Shown here one piece after another: positions 23,355-35,765 of a stretch of 64,000 nucleotides of DNA. Source of the DNA: Lactuca virosa (Eukaryota; Streptophyta; Magnoliopsida; Asterales; Asteraceae). Within the stretch, counting starts at the first letter, position 1. Every line of letters starts with the position of its first letter. A model generated the notes under the pieces. The model was given only the letters and a program-made list of their open reading frames with translations. It was not told the DNA's origin and searched no databases. The stretch is taken from contig CAKMRJ010003334.1 in the NCBI GenBank assembly GCA_928212115.1, positions 24,782,830 through 24,846,829 on the forward strand. Direction: 5' to 3'. Made by a program: the position numbers and the translations under genes.

Positions 23355-24172
23355 TGTTGGGTTTTATACAAACAATCCTATGTGTGCATGCAACCCTAAT
23401 TGGATCTATGTTTTCACTATTAGACATACAACTTTATGAACACAAAAAGAAACCTGGCATGCTACTATTATTTTCGAAATCCATATAGAATAATAGAATA
23501 CATACCTTTTGTTGTTATGTAGTAATAACAACTACTTCCTTGAATCACCTTAGCTCTTGGAAGCAAGTACCACAAGTGTAGTACCTCTAATGGCTCACAA
23601 ACACACTAGGTGAAAGGATGAATATGGGAGAGAGGAGAGAAGGGTATCTTGCCCTAAAATTCGTCCCTTTTTAGGGTTTCCCAAGGCTTGGTCGAATTCT
23701 AGTGCCTTAGGGTGCTATTTATACTTGAGGCTAGCTAGGGTTTCAAGGTGGAAACCCTAATCCCTTAGCTTAGGGCCTAAGCAAGTCCATGGACTCCTTT
23801 CCTTAAGCCCTTGGACGAAAACTCCTAGATCCTTCTAGGATTTTCATTCAAGCCTTAATAAAGGTGATCCAATAGCCCAAAGTCTCAACTATAAAATAAT
23901 TACAAAACAGCCCCTGTACTTTTAATTAATTCCTTTAATCCCAAAATTAATTCCTGATTAATTTCTGATTAAATACTAATTAATAATATGATTCCAAATT
24001 AATATATTATTCATATAATATAATAAATAAATCATATTTATGCCCTAATCAACCTCTCTCCTCAATTGTCATCCTGTCTAGTCACCCGTGTGAAGGCAAC
24101 CCAAAAGGACCATGCTCACAATCGGGTCAAGTACATACCAAAATAGTTATGGACTTAGACACTAATCCAACA
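23355..24172 (-). mobile_element. 3' LTR of C2
   Basis: 818 bases, TGTTGGG...CCAACA. The minus-strand TATA-like stretch GTATAAATAGCACC lies near 23722-23735. Confidence 0.93.
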
Positions 24173-24190
24173 GTCTCCCACTTGGATAAG
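24173..24190 (-). promoter_or_regulatory. Polypurine tract of C2
   Basis: The minus strand reads CTTATCCAAGTGGGAGAC directly before the 3' LTR. The same tract follows the C3 LTR at 62248. Confidence 0.8.
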
Positions 24191-27100
24191 TCTAATAACT
24201 ATTTTGCGTATGACTTCAGAACCTGATCAGCAATCGTAGCTTCCAAAAGCCGCTGTCAACTCTGATCTTATCAGATACGCGTGTCCTTTAGATAAGGGAT
24301 CATATATTCCTCCATTCTACAAGATATCGTATAGACATGAGACATGGATTGAAATCATTCTCTCAGTCTATGTGTCGTTTCCCGATTTCCGATTTATGAC
24401 GACTGACTAATTGAACAAATCAAATCAGTCCTGGCCCGGCCGAGCACTTTCTTTTGTCATCACTAAATCATCGAGGGGCCCACAGATATCGCTTTTATCC
24501 CACCTTGGGTAAAAGGAATGGATAAACTTTGACTCAAATGCTTGCTTGCACCTACTAATCGAATCACACACAATAATAAGTTTTATAACACCAAGTTACT
24601 AGTGTGTTTACTTATCATCAATGTGCAACCGACTAGCAAATAACAACTCACACGTCTCGGTTTCAAGAATATACAATGTTATCGTCTCACCAATCACTCG
24701 TGATAAAACCATGAAGTGATTCAAGTGAGCGTGGGTTTAATCCAATACTTTAATCTTATCAAAGCACTCATGAACTCTGCAGCAAACTTGTGCTATGTCT
24801 AAACACTTTAGACAATCTACAGACAGATTCATGACAGTCTTCCTTCATACCTACTTCCAACGTATGACCGACTGTGGAGCTTCGAATAACTTAGTTATTC
24901 TGGAAGTCAAAACATGAAAAATGAAACGCAATAATAATATTAATCCTATATGGCCCCAAAACTTTTTGAGCGTAAATAAAAACACTTTTAAACACCATAT
25001 TGATTACTCATTATTCATTGCTTACTGTTTCAGAAAATCAACTTATTACTCGAATTATAACCACAATTGTCCCATGCTCCAAGCATGCACACTTTGGTTC
25101 CTATGGTCCATACTCTGTGAAATAACAATTGAAAAACTTTTCCAATGAAACTCATTTCACAATCCCCAATTTATTATTAGTATAAGAATACCAAATTCTT
25201 GCCACTTTTAGAATATGTCAGATTCTAACACTTTATGCAATGATTCTTTCGTAATGTCATAGCACAAAAGTCACCAAGACCCGGCTAATGAAATTACTAA
25301 GTTCTCTATCAGAAATTGTTACAAAACAATTTTATAGATGTGATGTCTCTCACTCAAAGTACATTCCTTTGAACATCCTTTTGCATAAAAGTTTCTAATC
25401 TACATAGAGTCTTAATATCCAACTCCCATTAATGGAAACATTTCCATATTTGCTATATGACAACTTATTCTTAATAGAATCTTATCTATTCATAATAATG
25501 TCAATATAGTCCATCCAGTACTATACTTCCAACTACTCACAAGCGACAAATCCTCAGTGAACCTCAGACCGTCCTTTGATAGTTGTTTAATTATTTTAGT
25601 CAAAACCGATTCTAGTCCTTTTTCCCTCTTAATGCCCTAGGCATTTGGAAAATTTAGAATGGTGAAATATTATAACATATGCAATCGGTCCCATACCCGA
25701 AGCGTATTAGACACGATGCATAATGTCTCACATAAGGATGTGATACTTTATCATCCTTCTGCCATAATATTTTATGTGCCCTGTTTCCACAATTCGAACT
25801 ATGAAGAGGGATGCCGTAATCATAATCGAATTTTGAGAATGCACTATTGGGTTTTATGTGCCCTGTTTCCACAATTCGAACTATGAAGAGGGATGCCGTA
25901 ATCATAATCGAATTTTGAGAATGCACTATGTATTCTTGACTAAATTTATTAACATTTCTCAATCTAAGCTTTAGAATTTTGAAATGAAGTATAATATTCT
26001 CTCCCTTAATTATAGCAAAACAATTTTTTCAACCCTTGCAACTTTGAAAAAATGAATCTTTGTTTTCTATAATTAATATTGCTAACTTGCAATACTTACT
26101 ATAATAATCATGCTCCCACTAACATGACGATTATTTTCTTACCAGCATAACACTTATGCTCCCACTAGCTTTGACATGTATTCAGAAAACAATTGAACTT
26201 CTAGAAAACAATGCTTATTGAATTCCTTAAGTTCATATTTCTAATACCTAATGCTTTCATAAGAGTTTATCTAAGATTTTTAAGCTCATACACCTTTGCC
26301 TTAGATAGCTCACATGTGTGTCTAAACAATTCAGAATTTATGTTACTAAGTCCCAAATGTTCAGATCAATTGCCAAATCTCACAATTCGAACTATGAAAA
26401 GGGATGCCGTAATCATAATCGAATTTGAGAATACAATTTTCACAATTGCTATCTTCTTAAAATCTCTCTTAGTGAAAGCATTTCCTCACAATCATTTTCA
26501 TAAATGAGGAAAACTTTATGACACTTAGATTTTATGATGTATGTGTTCCTATCCATGTGAATTTGTCAAAACGAAAGTTTGCGACAAATCCAAAACATAT
26601 GGACTGAACTTGTTCAATCTTGATTTCTTGCCTCATGGTAACATGAATGCCCACCATGTCTTCCAAGCAACTCACCCTTTCATATCAATGTACTTTCCAT
26701 TGATCAAGGTGCTTTGTCTTTATGCATTCAAATGAGAACTCATAGAACTCACACGCATAATTAACTCAATTGGAATGGCACAGAAAAAGAGTATGTCATC
26801 CACGATAGGCTTTAAACCTCAAGTCGTGTGCTAGTGATGATCAACTAGGTTTACTCTTGATTTGTTCTTGAAACTTTTCAAGACCATTAAGACTCCCACT
26901 GACTCCTTGACATATAAGATTCTCTTGTCAAGAAACATTTCTTGACAAACAAATATTCAAGAGTTAGTGTAGCCTTTTGTCAAGTTTAACACTTCACACA
27001 ATTGGTCCTGGTTGGTCTTTGTCTTATCCAAGACATCACAACTTACCAATTTCAAATGTGCAAGAATAAGAAAACTTTTCCAAATTCCACATTTGTCGAG

Positions 27101-28069
27101 TGTTATAAACCTACTTAAGACTTGTCACTCATGTCAGAATCTTGACTCTAAGACTTGATATTGGAACGAAGTATGATTGACTTCTTGATTTAACCATTTC
27201 TACAATTCTCGATTCCTCTTTTTAGACATGCAATTGCACTAAGACTCACTTAGAGGATCAATATGGTTCTTAATCATTAAGACTTATCATAAAACACAAT
27301 AAAAGGTACTCTCCCTTCTTCTTAGAATAGAGAAACTTTTATCTTTCTGCCTACTTGATTCTTCTTATTCGTTCTGCTATTGATTGAAACTCTTTCAATC
27401 AACTCAGAATTATACTTAATCTTATAAGTATAATCATATTTACTAACCTTTAGTAAATCATGACGAATATCTTTATCACTCTTGTGGTGGACTTGATCAA
27501 CGCACAACCTAGTGTACTCGATCTCCTGGTCCTTCTCTTGACACTTTGCCAAAGAATTAGTCTAATTTCCAAAATATGAAGTTTCTCATTCATCACGCAA
27601 CCAAGTTGTATGATTCCAAGTTTCTGTCCAATTGAAACTTGGGCGATGAGAATCTTCCTTTATTTGGCAAATCCTCGACATTTCACAAATAACATAATCA
27701 AGAATCACATCCAATTCAACATTGCTAAAATTAGAAATACATAAACATCCATTTTCACATATGCCATTGCAAGGATAAATAAATAGGACGAAATCAAAAT
27801 TCATTTTATTGCGGAAAAACTTGTCCTTACAATGCAATTCAAATGAAAACTATGCTATTTCAATTTCTAAGCAATCTATTCTAACTCTAAAGTAGTAGCT
27901 CAAAAATCCGATCTTCAAGCAATGCGATCGAAATCCATTTCTTCACGATCAGATTCAGCTTACTTCTTCCTTTAAGCTTCCTCTCTTTTCTTCGATCCTA
28001 CAAAACATCAAAATGTAATCTTATCACATCATGTATTGAAAATCAAAGAATAGGAACTTATAGAGTTAG
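24191..28069. other. C2 non-coding internal region
   Basis: 3.9 kb of AT-rich sequence with no ORF of coding character on either strand and no pol motif. The first part is clearly related to the internal region of C3 (62265-64000). It contains the 76-base duplication at 25771-25928 and another partial copy at 26381-26434. Confidence 0.75.
25771..25928. repeat. Tandem duplication with the GAAGAGGGATGCCGTAATC motif in C2
   Basis: A segment of about 76 bases (TTTATGTGCC to GCACTAT) is present at 25771-25846 and again, almost unchanged, at 25853-25928. The core motif recurs alone at 26395, 28847 and, in C3, at 63917. Confidence 0.85.
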
Positions 28070-28737
28070 TTATTGGATTTTACCTGAAGTAGAGCCATAC
28101 GTCTTGACTCTCCCATCTCTTAGATCTCTCAGGTAAACAGGGCAGCTTCGTCTCCAATGCCCCTTCTCTTGGCAGTAGAAGCAGATGGACTCTTTTGGAA
28201 TGGCACAAGGAACTATCTCAGAATTGACCTTTTCTGGATTTCCAATGTCACTATTTTCAATGTCCATTGAAGTTTGGGAGTTTGATTTGCCAGACAAATT
28301 TGCTCGATTAGCACGCCAAATCATTTCTGATTCAGCAGCTATAAGCAAATAGGTCAAATCAATGAGGGTCACATCATGGTCCATCATATAGTACTCTCTA
28401 ACGAACTCACTATATGATTCAGGAGTGACTGAAGAACCCAGTCAACAGCCAACATTTCTGAGATATCGACACCCATCATCCTTAACCTATCAATGTGTGA
28501 CTTCATCTCTAAGATGTGTGCACACACAGGTTTCCCATCTTCGTGTTTACTTGCCAATAGGGCTTGAGTGAGCTTGAACTTTTCAAGCCTTTGAACTTGT
28601 GGGTTAGGGAGAATAATTGGAGGAGGTGGAGGAAGTGAAGCATGACTCTCATTTCCTTGATCGTATCGTGGAACGTCATCTTCATTTGGAAAGCTTGTTC
28701 CAAGGGACTTGGGAAGACCATTGTAAGATTTAGACAT
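28070..28737 (-). pseudogene. C2 gag remnant with CCHC zinc knuckle
   Basis: Two overlapping frames join by one frameshift near 28400-28430. The first (28737-28384) starts MSKSYNG and contains an LxxSKHEDGKPVCAH-type copia gag segment. The second (28387-28070) continues with the YMMDHD segment and has an intact knuckle CFYCQEKGHWRRSC at residues 69-82, followed by a YLRDLRDG tail. This matches the C-terminal half of Ty1/copia gag; the N-terminal half is missing and the reading frame stops right after the knuckle. With a young element this could still be a translated RNA-binding fragment, but the frameshift speaks against it. Confidence 0.8.
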
Positions 28738-30284
28738 CTACAAAACGGGAGAAAATTCAAGTTAGTTGATAAGAATCCTTGATGTAACACCCAAATGAAA
28801 CATCAAGGCTAGGATCCAACACAACATTCTACAACCTAGAAGAGGGATGCCGTAATCTAGTTGCAGAATATTTGAAGGTAGGTAAATGACGATTTACCAA
28901 TTTCCACCATGAAAAACGAAAAAAATAAATTTAAGTTTTAAATGAATTGAAACTCCTAGATCTTTTGAGATTCATTGAACTTTTCAATGGCATGTTTAAT
29001 CTCGATTATGCCCTTCTATTTGTGACTGGGATGCCGAGGATCACAAACAAGGTGTGAATAACCATACGAATCACGTGGTGCACCCAATTGCTACTATCAC
29101 CTAATCAATGTGCCGGTTAGCCACACACGCTCCATTGATCTATGATAAACATCGGCCACCCTTCGCCACCAATGTCAATCCCAAATTAGTGTGCCGGTTA
29201 GCCACACACGCTCCACTAACGTTTGACAAGGGTACGAAGTGTAATTCCATGGATTAGCATACAAATTCACATTTTGCCCTAAAGTAACTAGAATTTGGGA
29301 ATTTGTAAAAGCATGTAGTTACTTTGTACTTCATTATACTTATAATGGAAGGTTTCGTCCTATCCTACCCGTTCGGCTAACGACCCTCCACTAGTCAAGA
29401 GTGCGGTGGGTAAGAGTGGATACCCATTCAATCGCCATTTTATAGGCAACTTCCTTAAACACCCCTTATAGACCAGCTTCGTGAATGAGGCCTACTAACG
29501 GTAAGACTGACTGTTTACTTATACATATATAATATTAGACTTTTAATGTCATATATATATAGTATAGGGTGTATTTTACACTTTTAAAATACTAGGTGGT
29601 TTTATTAACTTTACAAAACCATAATGGTGTAATTTGAACCTTTTCAAAATACGAGGGTTTTAGAATTTAACATTTCAAAATTAAACTTTTAATCAACTTT
29701 TTAAATTCCAAAACTTGAGGGCAAGTTTTGAAACTTTTCAAAACAATTAGGTTTTAATCTCACTTTAAAATTTTCGAAATTTAAGACTATTTAAATTAAA
29801 ATTTTAAATATTAAAACTCTTGATTTAATAATTATCTGGAATTAGACTATTAATTTAATTATTAAATCATAAGGGATTATCTAAATCATGAGGATAATTA
29901 CCATTTATACATTTAAGATATCCTAATCCCTTAATTATATCTCTAGATTTTGAAAATATGGTTAGGATAATAAAAAACCTATTATTACCATATATAACAA
30001 TTAGAGGATAATTACAAGATATGGGATAATCCAAATCCCTAAAATTTAGGATCTTATCTTGGGGAGGAGGCTAATTTCGAAAATCAAGGGATTAAAACAA
30101 ACCCTAGATTTCGAAATTTAAGGGCTTAAGGAAAGGATTTGAAGATCTTATTCAAACTCTTGCAAATTAGGGTTTGCAAACCCTAATCTCGAAAATCCTA
30201 GCCTCCTAGGGTTTATTGGCAATAAACCCTAATATGTCAAGTTCATACAATTGTATAATACTAATTGAAAACAAGTTAACCAAA
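28738..30284. other. C2 leader region, non-coding
   Basis: 1.5 kb of AT-rich sequence. It includes a duplicated segment with GTGCCGGTTAGCCACACACG (29111 and 29180) and several ATTAGGG-type words. No ORF is supported. Confidence 0.65.
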
Positions 30285-30297
30285 GGCTCTGATACCA
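30285..30297 (-). promoter_or_regulatory. Primer-binding site, initiator tRNA-Met (C2)
   Basis: The minus strand reads TGGTATCAGAGCC one base from the 5' LTR. Confidence 0.88.
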
Positions 30298-30298
30298 C

Positions 30299-31115
30299 TG
30301 TTGGGTTTTATACAAACAATCCTATGTGTGCATGCAACCTTAATTGGATCTATGTTTTCACTATTAGACATACAACTTTATGAACACAAAAAGAAACCTG
30401 GCATGCTACTATTATTTTCGAAATCCATATAGAATAATAGAATACATACCTTTTGTTGTTATATAGTAATAACAACTACTTCCTTGAATCACCTTAGCTC
30501 TTGGAAGCAAGTACCACAAGTGTAGTACCTCTAATGGCTCACAAACACACTAGGTGAAAAGATGAATATGGGAGAGAGGAGAGAAGGGTATCTTGCCCTA
30601 AAATTCGTCCCTTTTAGGGTTTCCCAAGGCTTGGTCGAATTCTAGTGCCTTAGGGTGCTATTTATACTTGAGGCTAGCTAGGGTTTCAAGGTGGAAACCC
30701 TAATCCCTTAGCTTAGGGCCTAAGCAAGTCCATGGACTCCTTTCCTTAAGCCCTTGGACGAAAACTCCTAGATCCTTCTAGGATTTTCATTCAAGCCTTA
30801 ATAAAGGTGATCCAATAGCCCAAAGTCTCAACTATAAAATAATTACAAAACAGCCCATGTACTTTTAATTAATTCCTTTAATCCCAAAATTAATTCCTGA
30901 TTAATTTCTGATTAAATACTAATTAATAATATGATTCCAAATTAATATATTATTCATATAATATAATAAATAAATCATATTTATGCCCTAATCAACCTCT
31001 CTCCTCAATTGTCATCCTGTCCAGTCACCCGTGTGAAGGCAACCCAAAAGGACCATGCTCACAATCGGGTCAAGTACATACCAAAATAGTTATGGACTTA
31101 GACACTAATCCAACA
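30299..31115 (-). mobile_element. 5' LTR of C2
   Basis: 817 bases, about 99% identical by eye to the 3' LTR. Confidence 0.93.
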
Positions 31116-31310
31116 AGGAGAACTCACCTCACAAGTAGCTCGAAGTGATAAGATCAAACTCCACCAATGAAGCTCCAAGTCCAACACAATCAACCACCAA
31201 TGATCCATTTCTAAATTCCCAAGTTACTAAAATACCCGCAGAAGTGAGACTGGTCAACCCTTGGTCAAAGTCAAAGCCAAGGGTCAAAGTCAACGGTCCA
31301 TGTTGACCCG

Positions 31311-31409
31311 ACTCGTCGAGTGCATCTAGCAACTCGTCGAGTTCCTCAAGAACTCAGAAAGTCATAAAACCCTAACCGACTCGCTGAGTTTCCAATCAAC
31401 TCGTCGAGT
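31311..31409. repeat. ACTCGTCGAGT words in the G2 3' LTR
   Basis: Four words of the form ACTCG-N-CGAGT or a one-base variant, at 31311, 31332, 31378 and 31399. More follow at about 31445-31545 and 32145-32250. The 5' LTR has the corresponding set at about 41670-41905. Confidence 0.85.
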
Positions 31410-32095
31410 CCATGCGTGTCCAGATCTCGGGGAAAACCCTAATTAACTCGTAAAGTCCTCTTACTGACTCGCCGAGTTCATGCAGAATCAGACACGGGCA
31501 ATCCTTATCCGACTCGCCGAGTCGGCTAAGCGACTCATCGATTTCATGCAGTCCATTTCTTATACAAATGTTTTTAATCCACCCCAAAGCTCCATATTGC
31601 AGATCCAACCTCCTAGGGCATGGTTTCAACATAAAGTTGCAAACTTTACGTACATGCATGGTCCTAAATGCCAAAACTAGACTAAGGGAAAGGTTAACTC
31701 AAAAGGAAAGGCCCAAGCTTGCCAAATCTCATAACTTTATAGCTATAGGGACCAAGGGGAGTCCAGATCTGAAGTTACAACTTCAGATTTTGCCCAATAC
31801 CCGAAATGACTCCCAAATATGCTAAGGATGGCCCAAAACCCAAACATGAAGAGATCTAGCTAAAGATAAGCCAAGGTAACGACTTGTTACATTCAAAATT
31901 ATGTCAAGATGAAGTAGAGTCATATCCACAAGCTCCTCTTTGCTCTAAGCTTCTTATACTTTACACCTTCTTCACAAAATGCACCAAACTCACTCTTTAA
32001 GCCTCATAATCACTCAAGAATAAGGTTAATAGCGATTAGGGTTTCTTCTGGCCGCCAAGGGGTGATAAGGGACTGGAGGAAAGGACTTAAGGTCC

Positions 32096-32103
32096 TTTAA
32101 ATA
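32096..32103 (-). promoter_or_regulatory. TATA box of the G2 3' LTR
   Basis: The minus strand reads CTATTTAAAGG, as in the 5' LTR (54019-54026). Confidence 0.65.
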
Positions 32104-32305
32104 GGGTGGAAACCCTAAAAATTAGGGTTTCATCTCCCAGCTCCTACTCGTCGTGTCCAGGTCCTCCAACTCGTCGAGTAGATCCAATAATCCACGCGGG
32201 CTAACCCGCCTCTACACGAGGAGTTGGGGGAAACCAACTCGTCGAGTAGGTCCATACTTATGTATATAATGCTTAGAACTTGTACCTGGGAGTTGGGGTG
32301 TTACA

Positions 32306-32320
32306 ATTCTCCCCCACTTG
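32306..32320 (-). promoter_or_regulatory. Polypurine tract of G2
   Basis: The minus strand reads CAAGTGGGGGAGAAT immediately before the 3' LTR start, a typical PPT. Confidence 0.8.
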
Positions 32321-32322
32321 AA

Positions 32323-32844
32323 CTAGACTTCGTCCTCGAAGTCTGCTGTAGCAAACAATCCTGGATAGTGCTCCCGCATCTCTGCCTTCGGCTCCCACGT
32401 CCACTCGGATCCCTTCCTGTGCTCCCACTGCACCTTTACCAATGGTACATCCTAGTTCCGTAGAACCTTCACCTTCCTCTCAAGAACAGTCATCGGCCTC
32501 TCCATGTAATTCAGGCGCTCATCGACCTGAATATCATTTAATGACACTACTGCCTCCTCGTCCAGAATGCACTTCCGCAACTGTGAAACATGGAAAGTGT
32601 TGTGGATATAACTAAGCTCCTCAGGGAGATCTAATCTATATGCCACCTTGCCAACCCTAGGAGCAATCCTGAATGGTCTGATATATCGAGGACCCAATTC
32701 CCCCCTATTCCTGATGCGAATCACACCCTTCCTGGGTGAGACCTTCAGGAGTACCATGTCACCGACCTGGAACTCTAACTCAGATCGGCGCAGGTCGGCA
32801 TAACTCTTTTGCTGACTCTGGGTGATCTGCAACCGCTGTCTTAT
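32323..32844 (-). pseudogene. G2 integrase C-terminus and chromodomain
   Basis: The frame holds the GPxY-like integrase tail (LLKVSPRKG, then GPRYIRPFRI) and the VHNTFHVSQL-type block. An Rx-VKVLRN segment is broken by a stop (TAG, near 32454), after which VPLVKVQWEH and GSEWTWEPKAEM follow. That last block is the chromodomain of plant chromoviruses, which is thought to steer insertion to modified heterochromatin. A TAG at 32323-32325 ends the polyprotein just before the PPT. Another stop at about 32842 separates this frame from the integrase core. Confidence 0.85.
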
Positions 32845-33633
32845 CTACTGAATCATCTTGGTAGTCTGCAGATTTACCTTGGTCCAACCCATCACCCTGT
32901 GACCAACCTCGCCCCAACAGACTGGGGTGCGGTATCTCTGTCCATACAACATCTCATAAGGCGGAGCACCAATGTTGGAGTGAAAACTGTTGTTATAGGA
33001 GAACTCTGCAAGGGGTAGGTAGGAGTCCCAGCTCCCTCTGAAGTCAATAACACAGGCTCTTAGCATATCCTCGAGAGTCTGTATGGTCCGCTCACTTTGA
33101 CCGTCCGTTTGCGGATGGTAGGCTGTGTTGAAGTGCACTCGCGTGCCCAGTTCCTCGTGGAACTTCTGCCAGAAACAGGAGGTGAACAGCACATCACGGT
33201 CTGAAACGATAGAGACCAGAACCCCATGGCGAGCGACAATCTCGTGTATATACACATCGGCCAGTTTCTGGGCCGATGAGCTCTCCCGAATGGGCAGAAA
33301 GTGAGCACTCTTGGTCAATCGATCCACGATGACCGATATGGCGTCGAACCCCTTTGTCGTCCTTGGCAATTTGGTGATGAAGTCCATCGTGATCTGCTCC
33401 CATTTCCACATGGGAATCTCTAGAGGTTGCAGCTTGCCATGCGGCCTCTGGTGCTCGGCGTTGACCATCCTGCAGGTCAAGCACCTCTCAACGTACCAAG
33501 CGATCTCCCACTTCATGCACGACCACCAGTAACTCAATCGCAAATCCCGATACATCTTGGTGTTCCCCGGGTGAATAGAAAAGCGAGACTTATGTGCCTC
33601 CTGCAATATAGTCTGTCTGACCCCATCCGACAT
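32845..33633 (-). pseudogene. G2 integrase, HHCC and DDE core intact
   Basis: A 262-codon open stretch. The zinc-binding HHCC motif is His14, His21, Cys51 and Cys54. The catalytic triad is Asp84 (TMDFI), Asp145 (VSDRD) and Glu181 (GQSERT), with the canonical 35 residues between the last two. A GAPPYEMLYG-type block follows. The enzyme would join element DNA to the chromosome. This is the best-preserved part of the element, but it sits in a polyprotein with stops before and after, so it counts as a pseudogene segment. Confidence 0.9.
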
Positions 33634-34338
33634 CGGAACCTAGACACGACCGCAGCGGGTCAATAATCCCCGACTATCCTGCACAAACCGGGTGTTCTCA
33701 TCCCTAATCCTCTCAAGCTTTCAGTTCTCTTGACGCATACCCTTAGCATTGGCTTCCCTGATCAAGCCTACAAGTGGAGAATCCACTGAAATCCTCATGC
33801 ACGTCACTGGAGTAGAAGATCCAGCTGACTTGTGGCTCAGAGCTTCCACAACCACGTTTACTTTACCAGGATGGTAAAGGATCTCGCAGTCATAATCCTT
33901 GAGTACGTCAAGCCACCTGTGCTGCCTCACGTTCAGGTTCGGCTGATCCATGAGGTGCCTCAGACTATTGTGGTCCGTGTATGTGGTACAACGGACCCCA
34001 TAGAGGTAATGTCTCCAAATCTTGAGAGCGAATACCATCGCTCCCAACTCCAGATCATGAGTAGGGTATCTCGTCTCATGCGGCTTTAATTGCCGCGATG
34101 CGTAGGCTACCACCCGTCCTCTCTGCATGAGGACCGCTCCCAGTCCCGTGATGGATGCATCACAGAACACCACAAAATCATCAAATCCTTCCGAAAGATT
34201 CAATACTGGAGCCTCACATAGTCGTTGTCTGAGGGTCTCAAACGCCCTCTACTGCTCGGGGCCCCACCGGAAATCCACCCCCTTCCCCGTCAGACGAGTG
34301 AGGGGTACTGCAATCTTGGAGAAATCCTGTATGAATCT
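33634..34338 (-). pseudogene. G2 RNase H domain
   Basis: The main open part is 34203-33721 (160 codons). It has FCDAS with the first catalytic Asp, LELGA with Glu, and YTDHNSLRHL with the next Asp. The block NVVVEALSHK has Glu where gypsy RNase H normally has the fourth acidic residue as Asp (usually AxALSR). A stop (near 34248) and another (33718) limit the open stretch. The domain is cut from RT by solo LTR S5. Confidence 0.88.
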
Positions 34339-34541
34339 TGTAACGCCCCGTTCCTGGTATGCATTTAAAACATTATTTTTTTTCTTTTATTTTAGAAGCT
34401 ACTCGACGAGTCAGTGGCCCTAACTCGTCGAGTAGCAGCGAGTTAGCACGTAGAGTAGGCGTGGCGACTCGACGGGTCCATATTTCCAGACTCGGCGAGT
34501 CCGCCGGTCTGGATGAAGCCCTAATTTTAGGTAGTGTACCC

Positions 34542-34549
34542 TATTTAAA
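34542..34549 (+). promoter_or_regulatory. TATA box of S5
   Basis: CCTATTTAAACACCATTATA, the same box and downstream wording as in the G4 LTR (56032). Confidence 0.65.
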
Positions 34550-35107
34550 CACCATTATAGCCCCAAACCCGCCTCCTTCACCTCTAAGAGACTTATTCCC
34601 GAAACCCTAGCCTCCTTAAAGTGTGTGTGAGTGATTTTTGCCCTTGTGAAGGAATCTTGGTGCATTGTTGAGCAAGAAGAAGAAGGAGAAGGTAAAAGAA
34701 ATAAAGGAAGAAAAAGTAGATCCAGATTATACTCCTCTTTGGCCATCCTTTCTGGTATTAAAGCTTTCATCTTGGTTATTGTATTGCTAGATCTAGTTTG
34801 TCCCCAAATTGATGGTTTTGAGCTCAAAAACTCCAAATCCCTAGTGATGAAGCTTTGTAATCAAGCCATATCTCGGATCTAGCCTCTCTTGAGTTCCAGG
34901 AGCTCAAGAAGGCCACCTTTTGGCAGCCATGGCCTTGTTCTAGACAAGTAACCCCCATTGTAGCCAAGTTTGAGTGTTATTGCTTCATTGCATCATAGAT
35001 ACACGTAAATTTAGCAACTTTACGTGTTCAGATTGTCCCAGAAGCCCAGATCTATGAATTGGATGCACAAAAACTGATTAGAATCGGCTGAATAGAAGCT
35101 GCATGCA

Positions 35108-35540
35108 AAGGACTCAGCGAGTCGTTCTTCGGACTCGGCGAGTTCGGTCGCGAGTCTTAGATTCCCTGTTCAGTAGTAGCGAGTCCGTTAGTGAGTGGAG
35201 TAAAGACTCAGTGAGTTAAGACATGGATCTGAGTGTAGAAGGACTCGGCGAGTCTTCGCCCTGACTCGGCGAATCCAAGGAAATCTTCTTACCCGTAAGA
35301 ACAGACTCGACGAGTTGTTCATACAACTCGGCGAGTCACAGACTGGACGTGTTCATATGATGAAGGAGGACTCGACGAGTTGTTCATACAACTCGGCGAG
35401 TCAGATAAAGGTTGACTTGATGTTATTATAGAAGGAGAACTCGTCGAGTCTTCGCTAAACTCGACGAGTAGAGTCAAGAAGGGGAGTAGAAGGAAAGATA
35501 GGGACTCGACGAGTTAGCGGCCCAACTCGGCGAGTCAGGT
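35108..35540. repeat. Cluster of ACTCGNCGAGT words in S5
   Basis: About a dozen copies of ACTCGGCGAGT, ACTCGACGAGT or ACTCGTCGAGT and one-base variants, mostly in pairs 15-25 bases apart. Confidence 0.85.
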
Positions 35541-35765
35541 CAACGGATTGTTGACTTTGACCAGGGGGTAAAATAGTCATCTTACCCTAAGAGTAGTTAT
35601 CAGTGTCTGATTAAGTGTCTTTTGGGAATTGTAGCCGGGGAGTTACCAGAGCAGCAGTCAGACAGTTCCCGAGCAGCATTTCAGCAGCCAGCCTTAGGAG
35701 GTGAGTTTTCCTTCCGGTAGGTTCGGGTCTACGGCCACAATGCCGGCCCGTTTCGTTAGCAGTAG

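Larger units (their letters stand above)
23355..31115 (-). mobile_element. Young, nearly gene-free copia-like element C2 (LARD type), TSD AGGAG
   Basis: Flanked by AGGAG (23350-23354 and 31116-31120) inside the G2 3' LTR. The LTRs (23355-24172 and 30299-31115) differ by only about five substitutions and one indel by eye, so the insertion is recent. PBS and PPT are intact. The only coding trace in 6.1 kb of internal sequence is a frameshifted gag piece with a zinc knuckle (28070-28737). There is no protease, integrase, RT or RNase H. The long non-coding flanks resemble those of C3, which argues that the family spreads in this form. Confidence 0.93.
17075..32305 (-). mobile_element. 3' LTR of G2, split by C1 and C2
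   Basis: The LTR pieces are 17075-17792, 23221-23354 and 31121-32305. They align in order with the 5' LTR (40627-42433 and 53993-54229). It carries ACTCGTCGAGT words (for example 31311-31321 and 31332-31342) and a TATA box at 32096-32103 (minus strand). The PPT abuts it at 32306. Confidence 0.9.

Noticed and set aside
32845..33633. Integrase ORF as a functional domesticated gene
   Set aside because: Its catalytic residues are intact, but it has stops on both sides and an element context with no sign of its own promoter or host start; survival by chance is enough to explain it.
34359..34882. Two plus-strand ORFs of 83 residues
   Set aside because: They lie inside solo LTR S5 around its TATA box and show no recognisable domain.
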